DNA of 51,325 nt from Thermus tenuipuniceus (GCF_002964845.1 NZ_PRDA01000025.1:1-51325), one strand, 5' to 3'; shown: positions 33,518-41,955, counted from the stretch's first letter. Made by a program: numbers and translations. Notes: generated by a model not told the origin, from the sequence alone.

Positions 33518-33520
33518 GAT
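33515..33520 (+). promoter_or_regulatory. leaderless -10 box of the DUF2227 gene
   Basis: TAGGAT, whose TAG is the stop codon of the preceding gene, ends 6 nt before the ATG at 33527. Confidence 0.45.
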
Positions 33521-33526
33521 AGCCCT

Positions 33527-34027
33527 ATGCCCTCGGGACGGGTGCACGAGGCCATCAACCTGACGGTCCTGGGCGGGGGGGCCCTGGTCTACCTGGCCTA
33601 CGGGGGTTCCCCGGAGGACCCCCGGGGCTTGGCCTTCGCCCTGGCCTATCTGGCGGGTACCTTCCTCCTTTCCCCTGATCTGGACCTGGCGGAGAAGGGC
33701 TCGCGGTCCCAGCGCCGCTGGGGCCTTTTGGGCCTTTTCTGGCGTCCTTACGGCTGGCTTTTCCGCCACCGGGGGCTTTCCCATACCTGGGTGCTGGGGC
33801 CCTTAACCCGCCTGGGGTACCTGGTGGGGCTACTCTTGGCCCTGGGGTACCTGGCCCAGGGGCTTGCCAGGTACCTGGGGATGGGGTTTTCCCTAGGGCT
33901 CCCCTCCTGGCCCTGGGAGGTCTGGGGCTTCGCCCTTTTGGGCTACTACCTTTCCCAGTGGCTCCACCTGGTGGCGGACGGCATCTGGCCCGACCACGAT
34001 CTGAGGCGCTTACGGCGTCCAAGGTGA
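33527..34027 (+). CDS. DUF2227 family putative metal-binding membrane protein
   Basis: A 166-residue protein with three or four hydrophobic segments. Likely metal ligands: H in GRVHEAIN at residue 6, SPDLDLAE near 46, RHRGLSHTW near 82 and QWLHLVADGIWPDHD near 146. These are the conserved features of DUF2227 (YdjM-like) proteins, whose role is unknown. The downstream TlpA-like gene has its own promoter. Confidence 0.8.
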   Translation: MPSGRVHEAINLTVLGGGALVYLAYGGSPEDPRGLAFALAYLAGTFLLSPDLDLAEKGSRSQRRWGLLGLFWRPYGWLFRHRGLSHTWVLGPLTRLGYLVGLLLALGYLAQGLARYLGMGFSLGLPSWPWEVWGFALLGYYLSQWLHLVADGIWPDHDLRRLRRPR

Positions 34028-34030
34028 GGC

Positions 34031-34070
34031 GGTTTACATACCTATCCCCACGGGGGTAAACAATGGAGGC
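34031..34070 (+). promoter_or_regulatory. promoter of the TlpA-like gene inside an inverted repeat
   Basis: TTTACA (34033-34038), 18 nt, TAAACA (34057-34062), 8 nt before the ATG. The boxes lie in an inverted repeat: GTTTAC (34032-34037) with GTAAAC (34056-34061), and CCCC (34046-34049) with GGGG (34052-34055). A repressor bound here would cover both boxes. Confidence 0.5.
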
Positions 34071-34559
34071 ATGCTCAAGCGATGGATAGGGGTAATGGGT
34101 CTGTTGCTTCTGGGCCTGGGTCTTGCGGTGAGGCCGGGTGAGCGCCTCCCCGAGTTTGCCCTTTTGGATCCCAAGGGTAACCTCGTCACCCCTGCCACCA
34201 TGAAGAAGCCTGCGGTCATCGTCTTCTGGGCCAGCTGGTGCCCGGTGTGCAAGGCCGAGTTCCCGGGGCTTCACCGGGTGGCGGAGGAGACCCGGGTGCC
34301 CTTCTACGTGATCAGCCGGGAGCCCAAGGACACCAAGGAGGTGGTGCTGGAGTACATGAAGGCCTATCCCCGCTTCGTCCCTCTCCTGGCCTCGGACAAG
34401 GACAAACCCCACGAGGTAGCCAACCGCTTCAAGGTCCTGGGCCAGCCCTGGACCTTCGTGGTGGATGCCGAGGGCAGGGTGGTGGCCCTATTCGCCGGGC
34501 GGGCCGGGCGGGAGGCCTTGCTGGATGCCCTCCTCCTGGCTGGGGTGGAGCTGCCATAG
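34071..34559 (+). CDS. TlpA/ResA-like thioredoxin-fold protein
   Basis: Extracytoplasmic thiol-disulfide protein of 162 residues. An N-terminal signal or anchor (about 4-20) is followed by a thioredoxin fold with active site WASWCPVCKAEFP near residue 52 and cis-proline region GQPWTFVVD near 124. Such proteins reduce cytochrome c heme-site cysteines or periplasmic targets; cytochrome c genes lie 0.8 kb downstream, which fits. The last 72 bp overlap the convergent tsaE gene. Confidence 0.88.
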   Translation: MLKRWIGVMGLLLLGLGLAVRPGERLPEFALLDPKGNLVTPATMKKPAVIVFWASWCPVCKAEFPGLHRVAEETRVPFYVISREPKDTKEVVLEYMKAYPRFVPLLASDKDKPHEVANRFKVLGQPWTFVVDAEGRVVALFAGRAGREALLDALLLAGVELP

Positions 34560-34958
34560 CTCCGCCCGGCGCACCTCCCCTTGGGGGCTGAGGCGGAGGA
34601 GGAAATCGGCCTCGAGGAGCCCGGGGTTCCCCCACTCCGCCAGGAGGAGGCGGGCCTCTTCCCGGGCGGCCTCCAGCTGGGGCAAGAGGGCCTTCGGGTC
34701 CATGAGGCGGTAAAGGTCCGCGTGGACCAAGGGGCCTTCCGGGGTGGGGTAGGTGTGGATGAGGGTGTAGCTAGGGCTGGTCACCCTTCCCTTAAAGCCC
34801 AAGGCCTCGGCCAGAAAGCGGACGAAGGTGGTCTTGCCCGCACCCAAAGGACCCTCCAGCACCACCAGAGCCCCTGGGGGGAGAAAGGCCAGGGCCTCCC
34901 GGGCTAGGGCCTGGGTGTCCTCGAGGGTCTTGAGGGTGCGCTCGAGGAGGAGCCGCAT
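34488..34958 (-). CDS. tsaE: tRNA threonylcarbamoyladenosine biosynthesis protein TsaE
   Basis: ATPase helping TsaB/TsaD to install t6A37 on tRNAs. The 156-residue protein has Walker A EGPLGAGKTTFVR near residue 35, SPSYTLIHTY near 60 and LLLAEWGNP near 102, all diagnostic. Its last 24 codons are antisense to the end of the TlpA-like gene. No ribosome binding site precedes the ATG; the T-rich end of the tRNA terminator does. Confidence 0.94.
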   Translation of the reverse strand: MRLLLERTLKTLEDTQALAREALAFLPPGALVVLEGPLGAGKTTFVRFLAEALGFKGRVTSPSYTLIHTYPTPEGPLVHADLYRLMDPKALLPQLEAAREEARLLLAEWGNPGLLEADFLLRLSPQGEVRRAELWQLHPSQEEGIQQGLPPGPPGE

Positions 34959-34963
34959 AAAGG

Positions 34964-34984
34964 AAAAAGGCCCCTTGGGGCCCC
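34964..34984 (-). terminator. terminator of tRNA-Leu
   Basis: On the minus strand GGCCCC-AA-GGGGCC (34982-34969) is followed by TTTTT (34968-34964). It lies right after the tRNA and 6 nt before the tsaE ATG, so tsaE is read only by readthrough or from a promoter inside the tRNA region. Confidence 0.75.
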
Positions 34985-34985
34985 T

Positions 34986-35072
34986 TGGTGCCGGGAGCGG
35001 GACTTGAACCCGCACGCCCTTGCGGGCACCACCCCCTCAAGATGGCGTGTCTACCAGTTCCACCATCCCGGC
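34986..35072 (-). tRNA. tRNA-Leu (anticodon GAG)
   Basis: 87 nt with encoded CCA. Acceptor GCCGGGA/TCCCGGC, D-arm with AACTGGTAGAC, anticodon loop CTTGAGG (anticodon GAG, reads CTC), a long variable arm (class II) with GCCCGC-AAGG-GCGTGC-like pairing, and T-arm GCGGG-TTCAAGT-CCCGC. Own promoter and terminator. Confidence 0.95.
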
Positions 35073-35097
35073 AGGACGCGCCTCACGCGCAAGCTTC

Positions 35098-35125
35098 AGT
35101 TTAGCAAAAGCCCCTTTCTTGTCAA
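35098..35125 (-). promoter_or_regulatory. tRNA-Leu promoter
   Basis: On the minus strand TTGACA (35125-35120), 16 nt, TAAACT (35103-35098), about 25 nt before the mature 5' end. Confidence 0.72.
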
Positions 35126-35140
35126 GGTTGGCCGCGCCTT

Positions 35141-35154
35141 GGGACATTTGTCCC
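35141..35154. promoter_or_regulatory. 14-bp operator-like palindrome upstream of the complex III operon
   Basis: GGGACA-TT-TGTCCC, perfect arms, 151 bp before actA. It lies between the tRNA-Leu promoter and the operon. It matches no regulator site I can name with confidence. The rest of 35155-35305 has no gene. Confidence 0.45.
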
Positions 35155-35206
35155 TTACTCTTTCCGCTACCCTATTCCCTAGAGATCGCTGGAAAGGGTA
35201 GGGCGG

Positions 35207-35235
35207 TTGGGCTCGGTTCTCGGTTTTCTTATGAA
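35207..35235 (+). promoter_or_regulatory. candidate promoter of the alternative complex III operon
   Basis: TTGGGC (35207-35212), 17 nt, TATGAA (35230-35235). Both boxes are weak. A start near 35242 leaves about 64 nt of leader ending in GGAGGTGGC before the actA ATG. Confidence 0.4.
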
Positions 35236-35305
35236 AGCGCCCGGGGCCCTTGATTGAACCGCTGGAACCCTGCCCCTAGCCTTAGCCCTTAAGGCCGGAG
35301 GTGGC

Positions 35306-35941
35306 ATGAAGCGCCGCAACCGATGGGTTAGACGGCTCTTTTGGGGTGGGGTCTTGGGGGTCTTTGCCCTCTTGGGGGTGGTTTTTTCTGGGTTGGCGGT
35401 GGGGGGCTTTGAGCAGCGCACCTTGCCGGTGAGCCAGCCTCTGCCCTTCAGCCACGCCCTGCACGCGGGGGCCCTGGGCCTTTCCTGCCGCTACTGCCAT
35501 GGGGCAGCGGAGAAGGCCGCCTACGCCGGGTTTCCCTCCACGGAAACCTGCATGACCTGCCACACCTTCGTCAAACCCGATAGCCCCAACCTGGCCCTGG
35601 TGCGGCAGAGCTGGGAAACCGGGGAGTCCTTGCATTGGAACCGGGTCATCAACCTGCCGGATTTCGTCTACTTCCACCACGGGGCCCATGTGGCCAAGGG
35701 GGTGGGGTGCGCGGAGTGCCACGGGCGGGTGGACCAGATGGCGGTAGTCCGCCAGCCCTGGGCCTTCACCATGAGGTTCTGCCTGGAATGCCACCGCCAG
35801 CCCGAGGCCCGCCTGAGGCCCAAGGAGCAGGTCTTCAACATGGCCTATACCCCGGACCCGGAGCTGGGCAAGACGTTGCGGGCCCTCTACCGGGTGCGTT
35901 CGGCGGAGGCCCTGACCGGCTGCAACACCTGTCACCGCTAG
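35306..35941 (+). CDS. actA: alternative complex III pentaheme cytochrome subunit ActA
   Basis: Membrane-anchored multiheme cytochrome c that carries electrons in alternative complex III (menaquinol:cytochrome c oxidoreductase). The 211-residue protein has a basic N-terminus, one membrane helix (about 12-33), and five heme motifs CRYCH, CMTCH, CAECH, CLECH and CNTCH. This is the classic ActA layout. GGAGGTGGC precedes the ATG. First of six tightly packed genes. Confidence 0.92.
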   Translation: MKRRNRWVRRLFWGGVLGVFALLGVVFSGLAVGGFEQRTLPVSQPLPFSHALHAGALGLSCRYCHGAAEKAAYAGFPSTETCMTCHTFVKPDSPNLALVRQSWETGESLHWNRVINLPDFVYFHHGAHVAKGVGCAECHGRVDQMAVVRQPWAFTMRFCLECHRQPEARLRPKEQVFNMAYTPDPELGKTLRALYRVRSAEALTGCNTCHR

Positions 35942-35949
35942 GAGGCTTC

Positions 35950-38589
35950 ATGAAGGAACCGCGCGGTTATAAGAAAGCTTTGGAGCGGGAACCCTTCCAG
36001 GAGGACGTCCCCTTTGGCCCTGTGACCCGGCGGGGGTTCTTGGCCTTGGGGCTTTTGTCCCTCGCCGCTTGTACCCCGGTGGTGCGGCGGAAAGGGGTGC
36101 CCTATGTGCGCCAGCCGGAGTGGGTGGTGGAGGGGGGCGAGGCGGAGTTCGTCACCGCCCTTCCCCATGCCGGCTTCGCCGAGCCGGTGCGGGTAAAGGT
36201 CTACCAGGAAAGGCCCCTCTTTATGGCGCCTTTGGAGAGGGCCATGAGCCCCTACCCCCTGGCGGGCCTCTACGCCCTATACGATCCGGCCCGCCAGGGC
36301 AAGGCCCCGGACTGGGAGGGGTTTTATGCCGCCTGGCGGCAGGCTTTGGCGGAGGGGGAAACCCTTCTGGTCCTTCCCCGCACCACCTCCCCCAGCCTCG
36401 AGGGTCTTTTGGAAAGGGCCCAGGCCCGTTTCCCCAACCTCCGGGTAGCCCGGTTTGAGGCCTGGAGCCTGGAGAACGTCTACCTGGGGGCGGAGGCGGC
36501 CTTCGGGCGAAGGGTTTGGCCCGTCTACGCCCCGGAGAAGGTGGAAACCGTACTCCTCCTGGACGTAGAGGCGCACGAGCACCCGGCGGGATACCTCTGG
36601 TGGGAGGCCTTAAGCCGCAGGCGCCTTCCACCCATGAACCGCATCTATGCGGTGGAAAGCGGGGCCAGCCTTCTGGGGAGCATGGCCGACCACCGCCTGG
36701 CCCTAAAGCCCAGCCAGGTGGAGGCCTTCCTCCTGGCTCTGGCCCAGACCCTGGGGGTGGTCCAGGGGACCCCTGCCTTGGACTACGGGGGATTTCTCCC
36801 GGCCTTGGCGGAGGACCTGCAAAGGGGCGGGGTGGTCCTGGCCGGGCCCCAGCTCTCCCCGGGGGCCCAGGCCCTGGTCATGGCCATCAACCAGGTCCTT
36901 AAGGCTCCAGTGCGCTATGTGGAGCCTCCGGAGAAGGAGGCGGCCACGCCCAAAGCCTTCCAGCAGGCCGAGGGGGCCGAGCGCCTGGTGTGGGCGGCGG
37001 AGGGTCCCTTGCCCAGCCTCTCGGGCAAGGCCTTCTCCGCAGCGCTTTCCCTGTACCCCAACAAGGCGGCCTCCTGGAGCCTTCCCTTGGCCCATCCCCT
37101 CGAGGCCTCGGGCCAGCACCGGGATGCCGAGGGGCGGCTTTGGTCCAGCCAGGCCCTCATCCAGCCCCTCTGGGGTGGGAAAACCCTGGAGGAGGTGCTG
37201 GCAGGGCTTTTGGGGGAGGAGCTTCCCGCCCTTTCCCCTGAGGAGAAGCGGGCCCTGGCGGAGGGAAGGCCCTTGGCGGAGGCCCGGGAGGTGCCCATGG
37301 AAGTGCGCCCCGGTCTGGAAGGCCGCCTTCCCCCTTTGCGGAAGGAGGCTCCTTGGGAGCTTACCCTGCGCCCCGACGCCAGCCTTTACGATGGGCGCTA
37401 CCGGGACAACCCCTATTTGCAGGAGCTTCCCAGGCCCCTAAGCCGCCTGGTCTGGGACGGGGCGTTGCTCTTAAGCGAGGAGGATGCCGAGGCCCTGGGC
37501 CTTCTTGCGGACATCCGGGCCCGGGAGCGGCGGGCGGATCCCAAACGCCCCCTCCTACGGGTTAAGGCGGGAGGGAAGGAGGCCCTTCTGCCCCTTTGGC
37601 CTCTACCCGGTCTGCCCAAGGGGAGCGGGGTGGCTCCCCTCTCCCACTTCTTCCACCCCGAAGGGGTGGTCTGGCCCATGGAGGTGGCCGCCACGGGCCG
37701 GCATTACCCCTTGGTGTCCACCCAGTACCACGGGTATCTGGGCGAGGTGGAGGCCGTGAAGGTCCTGGAGGAAAAAAGGGCCTTGGAGATGGAGGCCCAC
37801 AAGGAGAAGCGGGTTTCCTTCTATCCCCCCTGGCCCCAAGGGGAGCACGCCTGGGCCATGACCGTGGACTTAAGCCGGTGCCTGGGGTGTGGGCTTTGCA
37901 CCCTCGCTTGCCAGGTGGAGAACAACATCCCCGTGGTGGGGAAGGAGGAGGTGGCCAAGGGGCGGGAGATGCACTGGATCCGCATCGACCGCTACTTCGC
38001 CGAGGAAGGGGTGGTGCACCAGCCGGTGATGTGCCAACACTGCGAGAAGGCTCCCTGCGAGGCCGTCTGCCCGGTGGCGGCCACGGAGCACTCCAGCGAG
38101 GGCCTGAACCTCATGGTCTACAACCGCTGCGTGGGCACCAAGTACTGCTCCGCCAACTGCCCCTACAAGGCCCGGCGCTTCAACTTCTTCCCCTACGGGG
38201 AGGCCTTCGTGGGCAAGGGGGACCCCCGTAAGGCCAAGGAAAGCCCCCTTTCCCTCCTCATGAACCCCGAGGTGACGGTGCGGAGCCGCGGGGTCATGGA
38301 GAAGTGCACCTACTGCGTGCAGCGCATCGAGACCACCCGGGCCAAGGCGGCCATGGAGGGGCGGAAGGTCCGCACCGGGGAGGTGGTGACCGCCTGCCAG
38401 GAGGTCTGCCCGGGGAAGGCTATCCACTTCGGGGACCTCTTGGATCCTGAAGACCCCATCCAGGCCCACCGCAAGGAGGGGCGGCACTACACCCTCCTCG
38501 AGGAGGCCAACACCTGGCCCCGCACCACCTACCTGGCCCATCTGAAAAACCCTAATCCCAAGCTAAAGGAGGGGGAGCATGGCGCATAA
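35950..38589 (+). CDS. actB: alternative complex III iron-sulfur/molybdopterin-fold subunit ActB
   Basis: 879-residue periplasmic fusion: a molybdopterin-oxidoreductase-like but cofactor-less part (about 60-610) and a ferredoxin-like part (about 630-860). A near-Tat signal with a lipobox-like end, TRRGFLALGLLSLAAC, is at residues 22-37. Iron-sulfur motifs: CLGCGLCTLACQVE, CQHCEKAPCEAVCPVAA, CVGTKYCSANCPYKARR and CTYCVQRI with CQEVCPGKAI. The ATG at 35950 sits after GGAGGCTTC, 8 nt after actA. Overlaps actC by 11 bp. Confidence 0.92.
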   Translation: MKEPRGYKKALEREPFQEDVPFGPVTRRGFLALGLLSLAACTPVVRRKGVPYVRQPEWVVEGGEAEFVTALPHAGFAEPVRVKVYQERPLFMAPLERAMSPYPLAGLYALYDPARQGKAPDWEGFYAAWRQALAEGETLLVLPRTTSPSLEGLLERAQARFPNLRVARFEAWSLENVYLGAEAAFGRRVWPVYAPEKVETVLLLDVEAHEHPAGYLWWEALSRRRLPPMNRIYAVESGASLLGSMADHRLALKPSQVEAFLLALAQTLGVVQGTPALDYGGFLPALAEDLQRGGVVLAGPQLSPGAQALVMAINQVLKAPVRYVEPPEKEAATPKAFQQAEGAERLVWAAEGPLPSLSGKAFSAALSLYPNKAASWSLPLAHPLEASGQHRDAEGRLWSSQALIQPLWGGKTLEEVLAGLLGEELPALSPEEKRALAEGRPLAEAREVPMEVRPGLEGRLPPLRKEAPWELTLRPDASLYDGRYRDNPYLQELPRPLSRLVWDGALLLSEEDAEALGLLADIRARERRADPKRPLLRVKAGGKEALLPLWPLPGLPKGSGVAPLSHFFHPEGVVWPMEVAATGRHYPLVSTQYHGYLGEVEAVKVLEEKRALEMEAHKEKRVSFYPPWPQGEHAWAMTVDLSRCLGCGLCTLACQVENNIPVVGKEEVAKGREMHWIRIDRYFAEEGVVHQPVMCQHCEKAPCEAVCPVAATEHSSEGLNLMVYNRCVGTKYCSANCPYKARRFNFFPYGEAFVGKGDPRKAKESPLSLLMNPEVTVRSRGVMEKCTYCVQRIETTRAKAAMEGRKVRTGEVVTACQEVCPGKAIHFGDLLDPEDPIQAHRKEGRHYTLLEEANTWPRTTYLAHLKNPNPKLKEGEHGA

Positions 38590-39931
38590 AGAACCCCATC
38601 CCGACCACGACCTGATCCAGGGGGAGTGGACGGAGAAGACCTTGGTGGAAAAGCTGCTGGAACCGGTAGAGAAGCCAGCCCCCAGGCCCTGGAGGGTGGT
38701 GGTGGCCGTGGGGGCGGCCCTTACCCTGGTGTGGCTTTATTCCCTTTTCGTCACCTTTGTGAAGGGTCTTGGCACCTGGGGTATCAACCAGCCCGTGGCC
38801 TGGGGGTTTGACATCGTGCACTTCGTTTGGTGGATCGGTATCGGTCACGCCGGGACCCTGATCAGCGCCATTCTGGTCCTCATGCGCCAGAACTGGCGCG
38901 ACTCCTTGAACCGGGTCACCGAGGCCATGACCCTGTTCGCCGTGCTGGCGGCGGCCACCTACCCCCTGATCCACATGGGCCGGCCCCAGCTCTTCTACTG
39001 GGTGATGCCCTACCCCACCCACATGGCCCTCTGGCCCCAGTACAAGAGCCCCCTTTCCTGGGACGTGCTGGCCATCATGACCTACCTTACCATCTCCACC
39101 CTCTTCCTCTACCTGGGCTTGATCCCGGACCTGGCCCTCCTCAGGGAGAGGAGCAAGGGCTGGCGGCGGAAGCTGTACGGCTGGCTCTCCCTGGGCTGGA
39201 CAGGGAATGCCGTCCACTGGCAGCGCTATAGGGCGGTCTATGTGCTCCTGGCGGGCCTCGCCACCCCGGTGGTGATCTCCGTGCACTCGGTGGTGAGCAT
39301 GGACTTCGCCTACGGCCTGGTGCCGGGCTGGCACCTCACGGTCTTCCCCCCCTTCTTCGCCGCGGGGGCCATCTACTCGGGCTTCGCCATGGCCTTGACC
39401 CTCATCATCCCCCTCAGGAAGTGGTACCGGCTGGAGGGGGTGATCACCGACCGCCACCTGGACTGGATGGCCAAGGTGACCCTGGCCTCGGGCCTCGGTG
39501 TGGCCTACATCTACCTCCTGGAGATCTTCATCGCCTGGTACGCGGGGGAGCCCGCGGAGTGGGCCCAGCAGCTTTGGCGCATGACCGGCCCCTACGCCCC
39601 CTACTACTGGGCCATGATGCTCATCAACGTGGTCCTTCTCCAGACCCTTTGGTTCCCCCGCTTCCGCAAGAACCTCACCTGGCTTTTCATCTTCTCCATC
39701 CTGGCTAACGTGGGCATGTGGCTGGAGCGCTTCGTGATCGTCATCATCAGCCTGTCCCACGACTTCTTGCCCGGGAACTTCCACCTTTACTACCCCACCT
39801 GGGTGGACTGGACCCTCTTCCTCGGGACCATCGGCTTCTTCCTCTTCGGCCTTGCCCTTTTCATCCGCATCTTCCCCCCCATCGCCGTGGCGGAGATGGT
39901 CCACCTGTTCCACCGCCTGAGAAAGCACTAG
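38579..39931 (+). CDS. actC: alternative complex III NrfD-like quinol-binding subunit ActC
   Basis: 450-residue polytopic membrane protein of the NrfD/PsrC type, about ten helices, expected to bind menaquinol. Landmarks: FDIVHFVWWIGIGHAGTLIS near residue 77, YPLIHMGRPQLFYW near 125, SVHSVVSMDFAYGLVPGWH near 238. AAAGGAGGGGG precedes the ATG inside actB. Sister of ActF. Confidence 0.93.
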   Translation: MAHKEPHPDHDLIQGEWTEKTLVEKLLEPVEKPAPRPWRVVVAVGAALTLVWLYSLFVTFVKGLGTWGINQPVAWGFDIVHFVWWIGIGHAGTLISAILVLMRQNWRDSLNRVTEAMTLFAVLAAATYPLIHMGRPQLFYWVMPYPTHMALWPQYKSPLSWDVLAIMTYLTISTLFLYLGLIPDLALLRERSKGWRRKLYGWLSLGWTGNAVHWQRYRAVYVLLAGLATPVVISVHSVVSMDFAYGLVPGWHLTVFPPFFAAGAIYSGFAMALTLIIPLRKWYRLEGVITDRHLDWMAKVTLASGLGVAYIYLLEIFIAWYAGEPAEWAQQLWRMTGPYAPYYWAMMLINVVLLQTLWFPRFRKNLTWLFIFSILANVGMWLERFVIVIISLSHDFLPGNFHLYYPTWVDWTLFLGTIGFFLFGLALFIRIFPPIAVAEMVHLFHRLRKH

Positions 39932-39940
39932 GAGGGGCCC

Positions 39941-40459
39941 ATGTTGTATGGACTCATGGCCTACTTTGACTCGGCGGAAAGGCTTTTAGAGGCCTTAAGG
40001 GTGCTCAAGGAAAAGGGATACCGCCACCTCGAGGCCCTCACCCCCAACCCGGTGGAAGGCATAGAAGAGGTGTTGGGTGGGGATGGGCGCATCCCCTGGA
40101 TCGCCTTCGGCCTAGGGGTTCTGGGGGTGGGGTTGGGGCTTTTCCTCCAGATCTACACCACCCTGGACTACCCCCACAACGCCGGGGGCAAGCCCCTTTT
40201 GGGCTGGCCCGCCTTCATCCCCGTGACCTTCGAGCTCACCATCCTCACCATTACCGTGGGGATCTTCCTCTTCCTCCTGTACATGAACGGCCTCCCCCTG
40301 GCCGCCCACCCTGCGGTGAGGGCCAAGGAGTACGTGCGGGTCCTTCTGGACGAGTACGGGATCTTCGTCTACGCCACGGATCCCCGGTTCGACCTGGAGG
40401 GCACCAGGGCCCTGCTTCGGGAACTGGGTGCGGAGGTGGAGGAGGTGCGGCGTGACTAG
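39941..40459 (+). CDS. actD: alternative complex III subunit ActD (DUF3341)
   Basis: 172-residue protein with a cytoplasmic ferredoxin-like start (MLYGLMAYFDSAERLLEAL), two central membrane helices (about 50-70 and 87-110, with KPLLGWPAFIPVTFELTIL) and a second soluble part. This is the DUF3341 family, found only with alternative complex III. Starts 9 nt after actC and overlaps actE by 8 bp. Confidence 0.93.
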   Translation: MLYGLMAYFDSAERLLEALRVLKEKGYRHLEALTPNPVEGIEEVLGGDGRIPWIAFGLGVLGVGLGLFLQIYTTLDYPHNAGGKPLLGWPAFIPVTFELTILTITVGIFLFLLYMNGLPLAAHPAVRAKEYVRVLLDEYGIFVYATDPRFDLEGTRALLRELGAEVEEVRRD

Positions 40460-40967
40460 GTGGCTTCTTCTCCTGCTCCCCCTCCTTTCCGCCTGCGGCT
40501 GGATGTGGGACCAGCCCAAGGTGAAGCCCTTCCGGGAAGCACCCTTGCAGGTCCAGGTGGCCCCGGAACGGGTGCGCTTCGGGGAGAACCTGAACCTGGA
40601 GGTGCGCACCGGCCTCAAGCCCGAGGGGGGGTTCGCCGACAACCCCTACGCCTTTACGGATGGGGAGCTTCTACGGGGCAAGGTCCTGTACCGCTCCTTC
40701 TGCGCCGTCTGTCACGGGCTAAACGGGGAAGGGGATGGGCGGGTGATCCCCTTGGGGATGCCCAAGCCCCGCTCCTTCCTGGACCCGGGGGTGAAGGCCA
40801 TGCCCGAGGGCTACTTCTACTTTGCGGCCACCAACGGCTTTGGCCGCATGCTCTCCTATAAGAGCCGCATCCCGGAGAGGGAGCGCTGGCTCATCGCCCA
40901 CTACATCAAGCGGTGTCTGCAGGAGGAGGCCTGCCCTCTGGAGGTGATCAATGCAGAGGTCTATTGA
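40452..40967 (+). CDS. actE: alternative complex III monoheme cytochrome lipoprotein ActE
   Basis: 171-residue c-type cytochrome. A lipoprotein signal WLLLLLPLLSACGW anchors it, and one heme site SFCAVCHGLNGEGDG near residue 80 with a distal methionine (GFGRMLSYKS near 135) makes a cytochrome c fold. The GTG at 40452 is preferred because GGAGGAGGTG lies just upstream. Likely passes electrons to a soluble cytochrome or an oxidase. Confidence 0.9.
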   Translation: MTRWLLLLLPLLSACGWMWDQPKVKPFREAPLQVQVAPERVRFGENLNLEVRTGLKPEGGFADNPYAFTDGELLRGKVLYRSFCAVCHGLNGEGDGRVIPLGMPKPRSFLDPGVKAMPEGYFYFAATNGFGRMLSYKSRIPERERWLIAHYIKRCLQEEACPLEVINAEVY

Positions 40968-41955
40968 GGCAAGCCGTTCGGGTTTTCTGTTCCTAGGCCT
41001 GGTTCTTTATGCGCTGGCCTTTCTCTTTGGGGCTCCGGCCGCTTACTTTCCCTTTGCCTTCTTCCTTCTCCTTTCCTTGGGGGCGCTTCTGGTGCTCCTC
41101 CTGCACAACGCCTTAAGGAGCCGCTGGGGTATTCCCCTGGAGCCTTACCTTTATCCCCTGGCCCGCCTCCTTCCCCTCATGGGGCTTTTGGGCCTGCCCT
41201 TCTTCCTCTTCCTGCCGGAGCTTTTCCCTTGGGCTCGGCCCGGGGCCATGCTGGACCCCATCCTGGCCCACCGCTCGGGGTACCTGAACGCCCCCTTCAT
41301 GCTCCTTCGCTACGTCCTGTTCTTCGCTCTCTTTTCCTGGGTCCTCCTGAAGCTGAAACCCGGGGAACACCGCTCCGAGATGGGGGCCTGGGGGTTGCCG
41401 CTGGTCTTTGCCGCTGCCACCTTCCTCACCTATGACCTCTTCATGGCCCTCGAGGCCCATTTCTACTCCGCCTCCTTTGGGGCCATCCTCCTTCTTTCCG
41501 CAGCGGTTTTAGCCCTGGCCGTGGCCGTGGCCCTGGCGGCCCGCAAGGGGACACCCGCCCTCATGGGCCAGGCCCAGAACCACACCAACCTCCTTCTTGC
41601 CCTTTCCATCATCTGGATCTACGTGGAGGCCACCACCCTGATCATCATCTGGGGAGGGGATCTGCCCCATGAGGTGGAGTTCTACCTGAAGCGCCTGGAA
41701 GGCCCTTGGGGCACGGTGGCCGCCTTATGGGCGGTGGGGGGGTTCTTCCTTCCCTTCCTCTACCTCCTCACCAACCTCCCCAAGCGGGAGGCCCGGTATC
41801 TCCTGCCCGTGGCCCTTTGGATTCCCCTCTTCCGCCTTCTGCACCTGGCCTGGTACGTGCTCCCCGCCCTGGGGCGGGGGGTGGGGATCGGGGAGGTGCT
41901 GGGCTTCCTAGGCCTTGGCCTCTTCTTCCTCCAGCGCCTGCGGAACCCCTCCTGA
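40951..41955 (+). CDS. actF: alternative complex III membrane subunit ActF
   Basis: 334-residue polytopic protein with about nine to ten membrane helices, resembling a shorter ActC. Segments such as HRSGYLNAPFMLLRYVLFF near residue 108 and GQAQNHTNLLLALSIIWIYVE near 205 match quinol:cytochrome c reductase second membrane subunits. Start ATG inside actE. Last gene of the operon; a strong terminator follows. Confidence 0.88.
   Translation: MQRSIEASRSGFLFLGLVLYALAFLFGAPAAYFPFAFFLLLSLGALLVLLLHNALRSRWGIPLEPYLYPLARLLPLMGLLGLPFFLFLPELFPWARPGAMLDPILAHRSGYLNAPFMLLRYVLFFALFSWVLLKLKPGEHRSEMGAWGLPLVFAAATFLTYDLFMALEAHFYSASFGAILLLSAAVLALAVAVALAARKGTPALMGQAQNHTNLLLALSIIWIYVEATTLIIIWGGDLPHEVEFYLKRLEGPWGTVAALWAVGGFFLPFLYLLTNLPKREARYLLPVALWIPLFRLLHLAWYVLPALGRGVGIGEVLGFLGLGLFFLQRLRNPS

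Noticed and set aside
38552..39928. Long minus-strand open frame opposite actC
   Set aside because: Antisense shadow of a clear NrfD-like gene; composition rich in His, Gly and Pro typical of reverse-complement frames.
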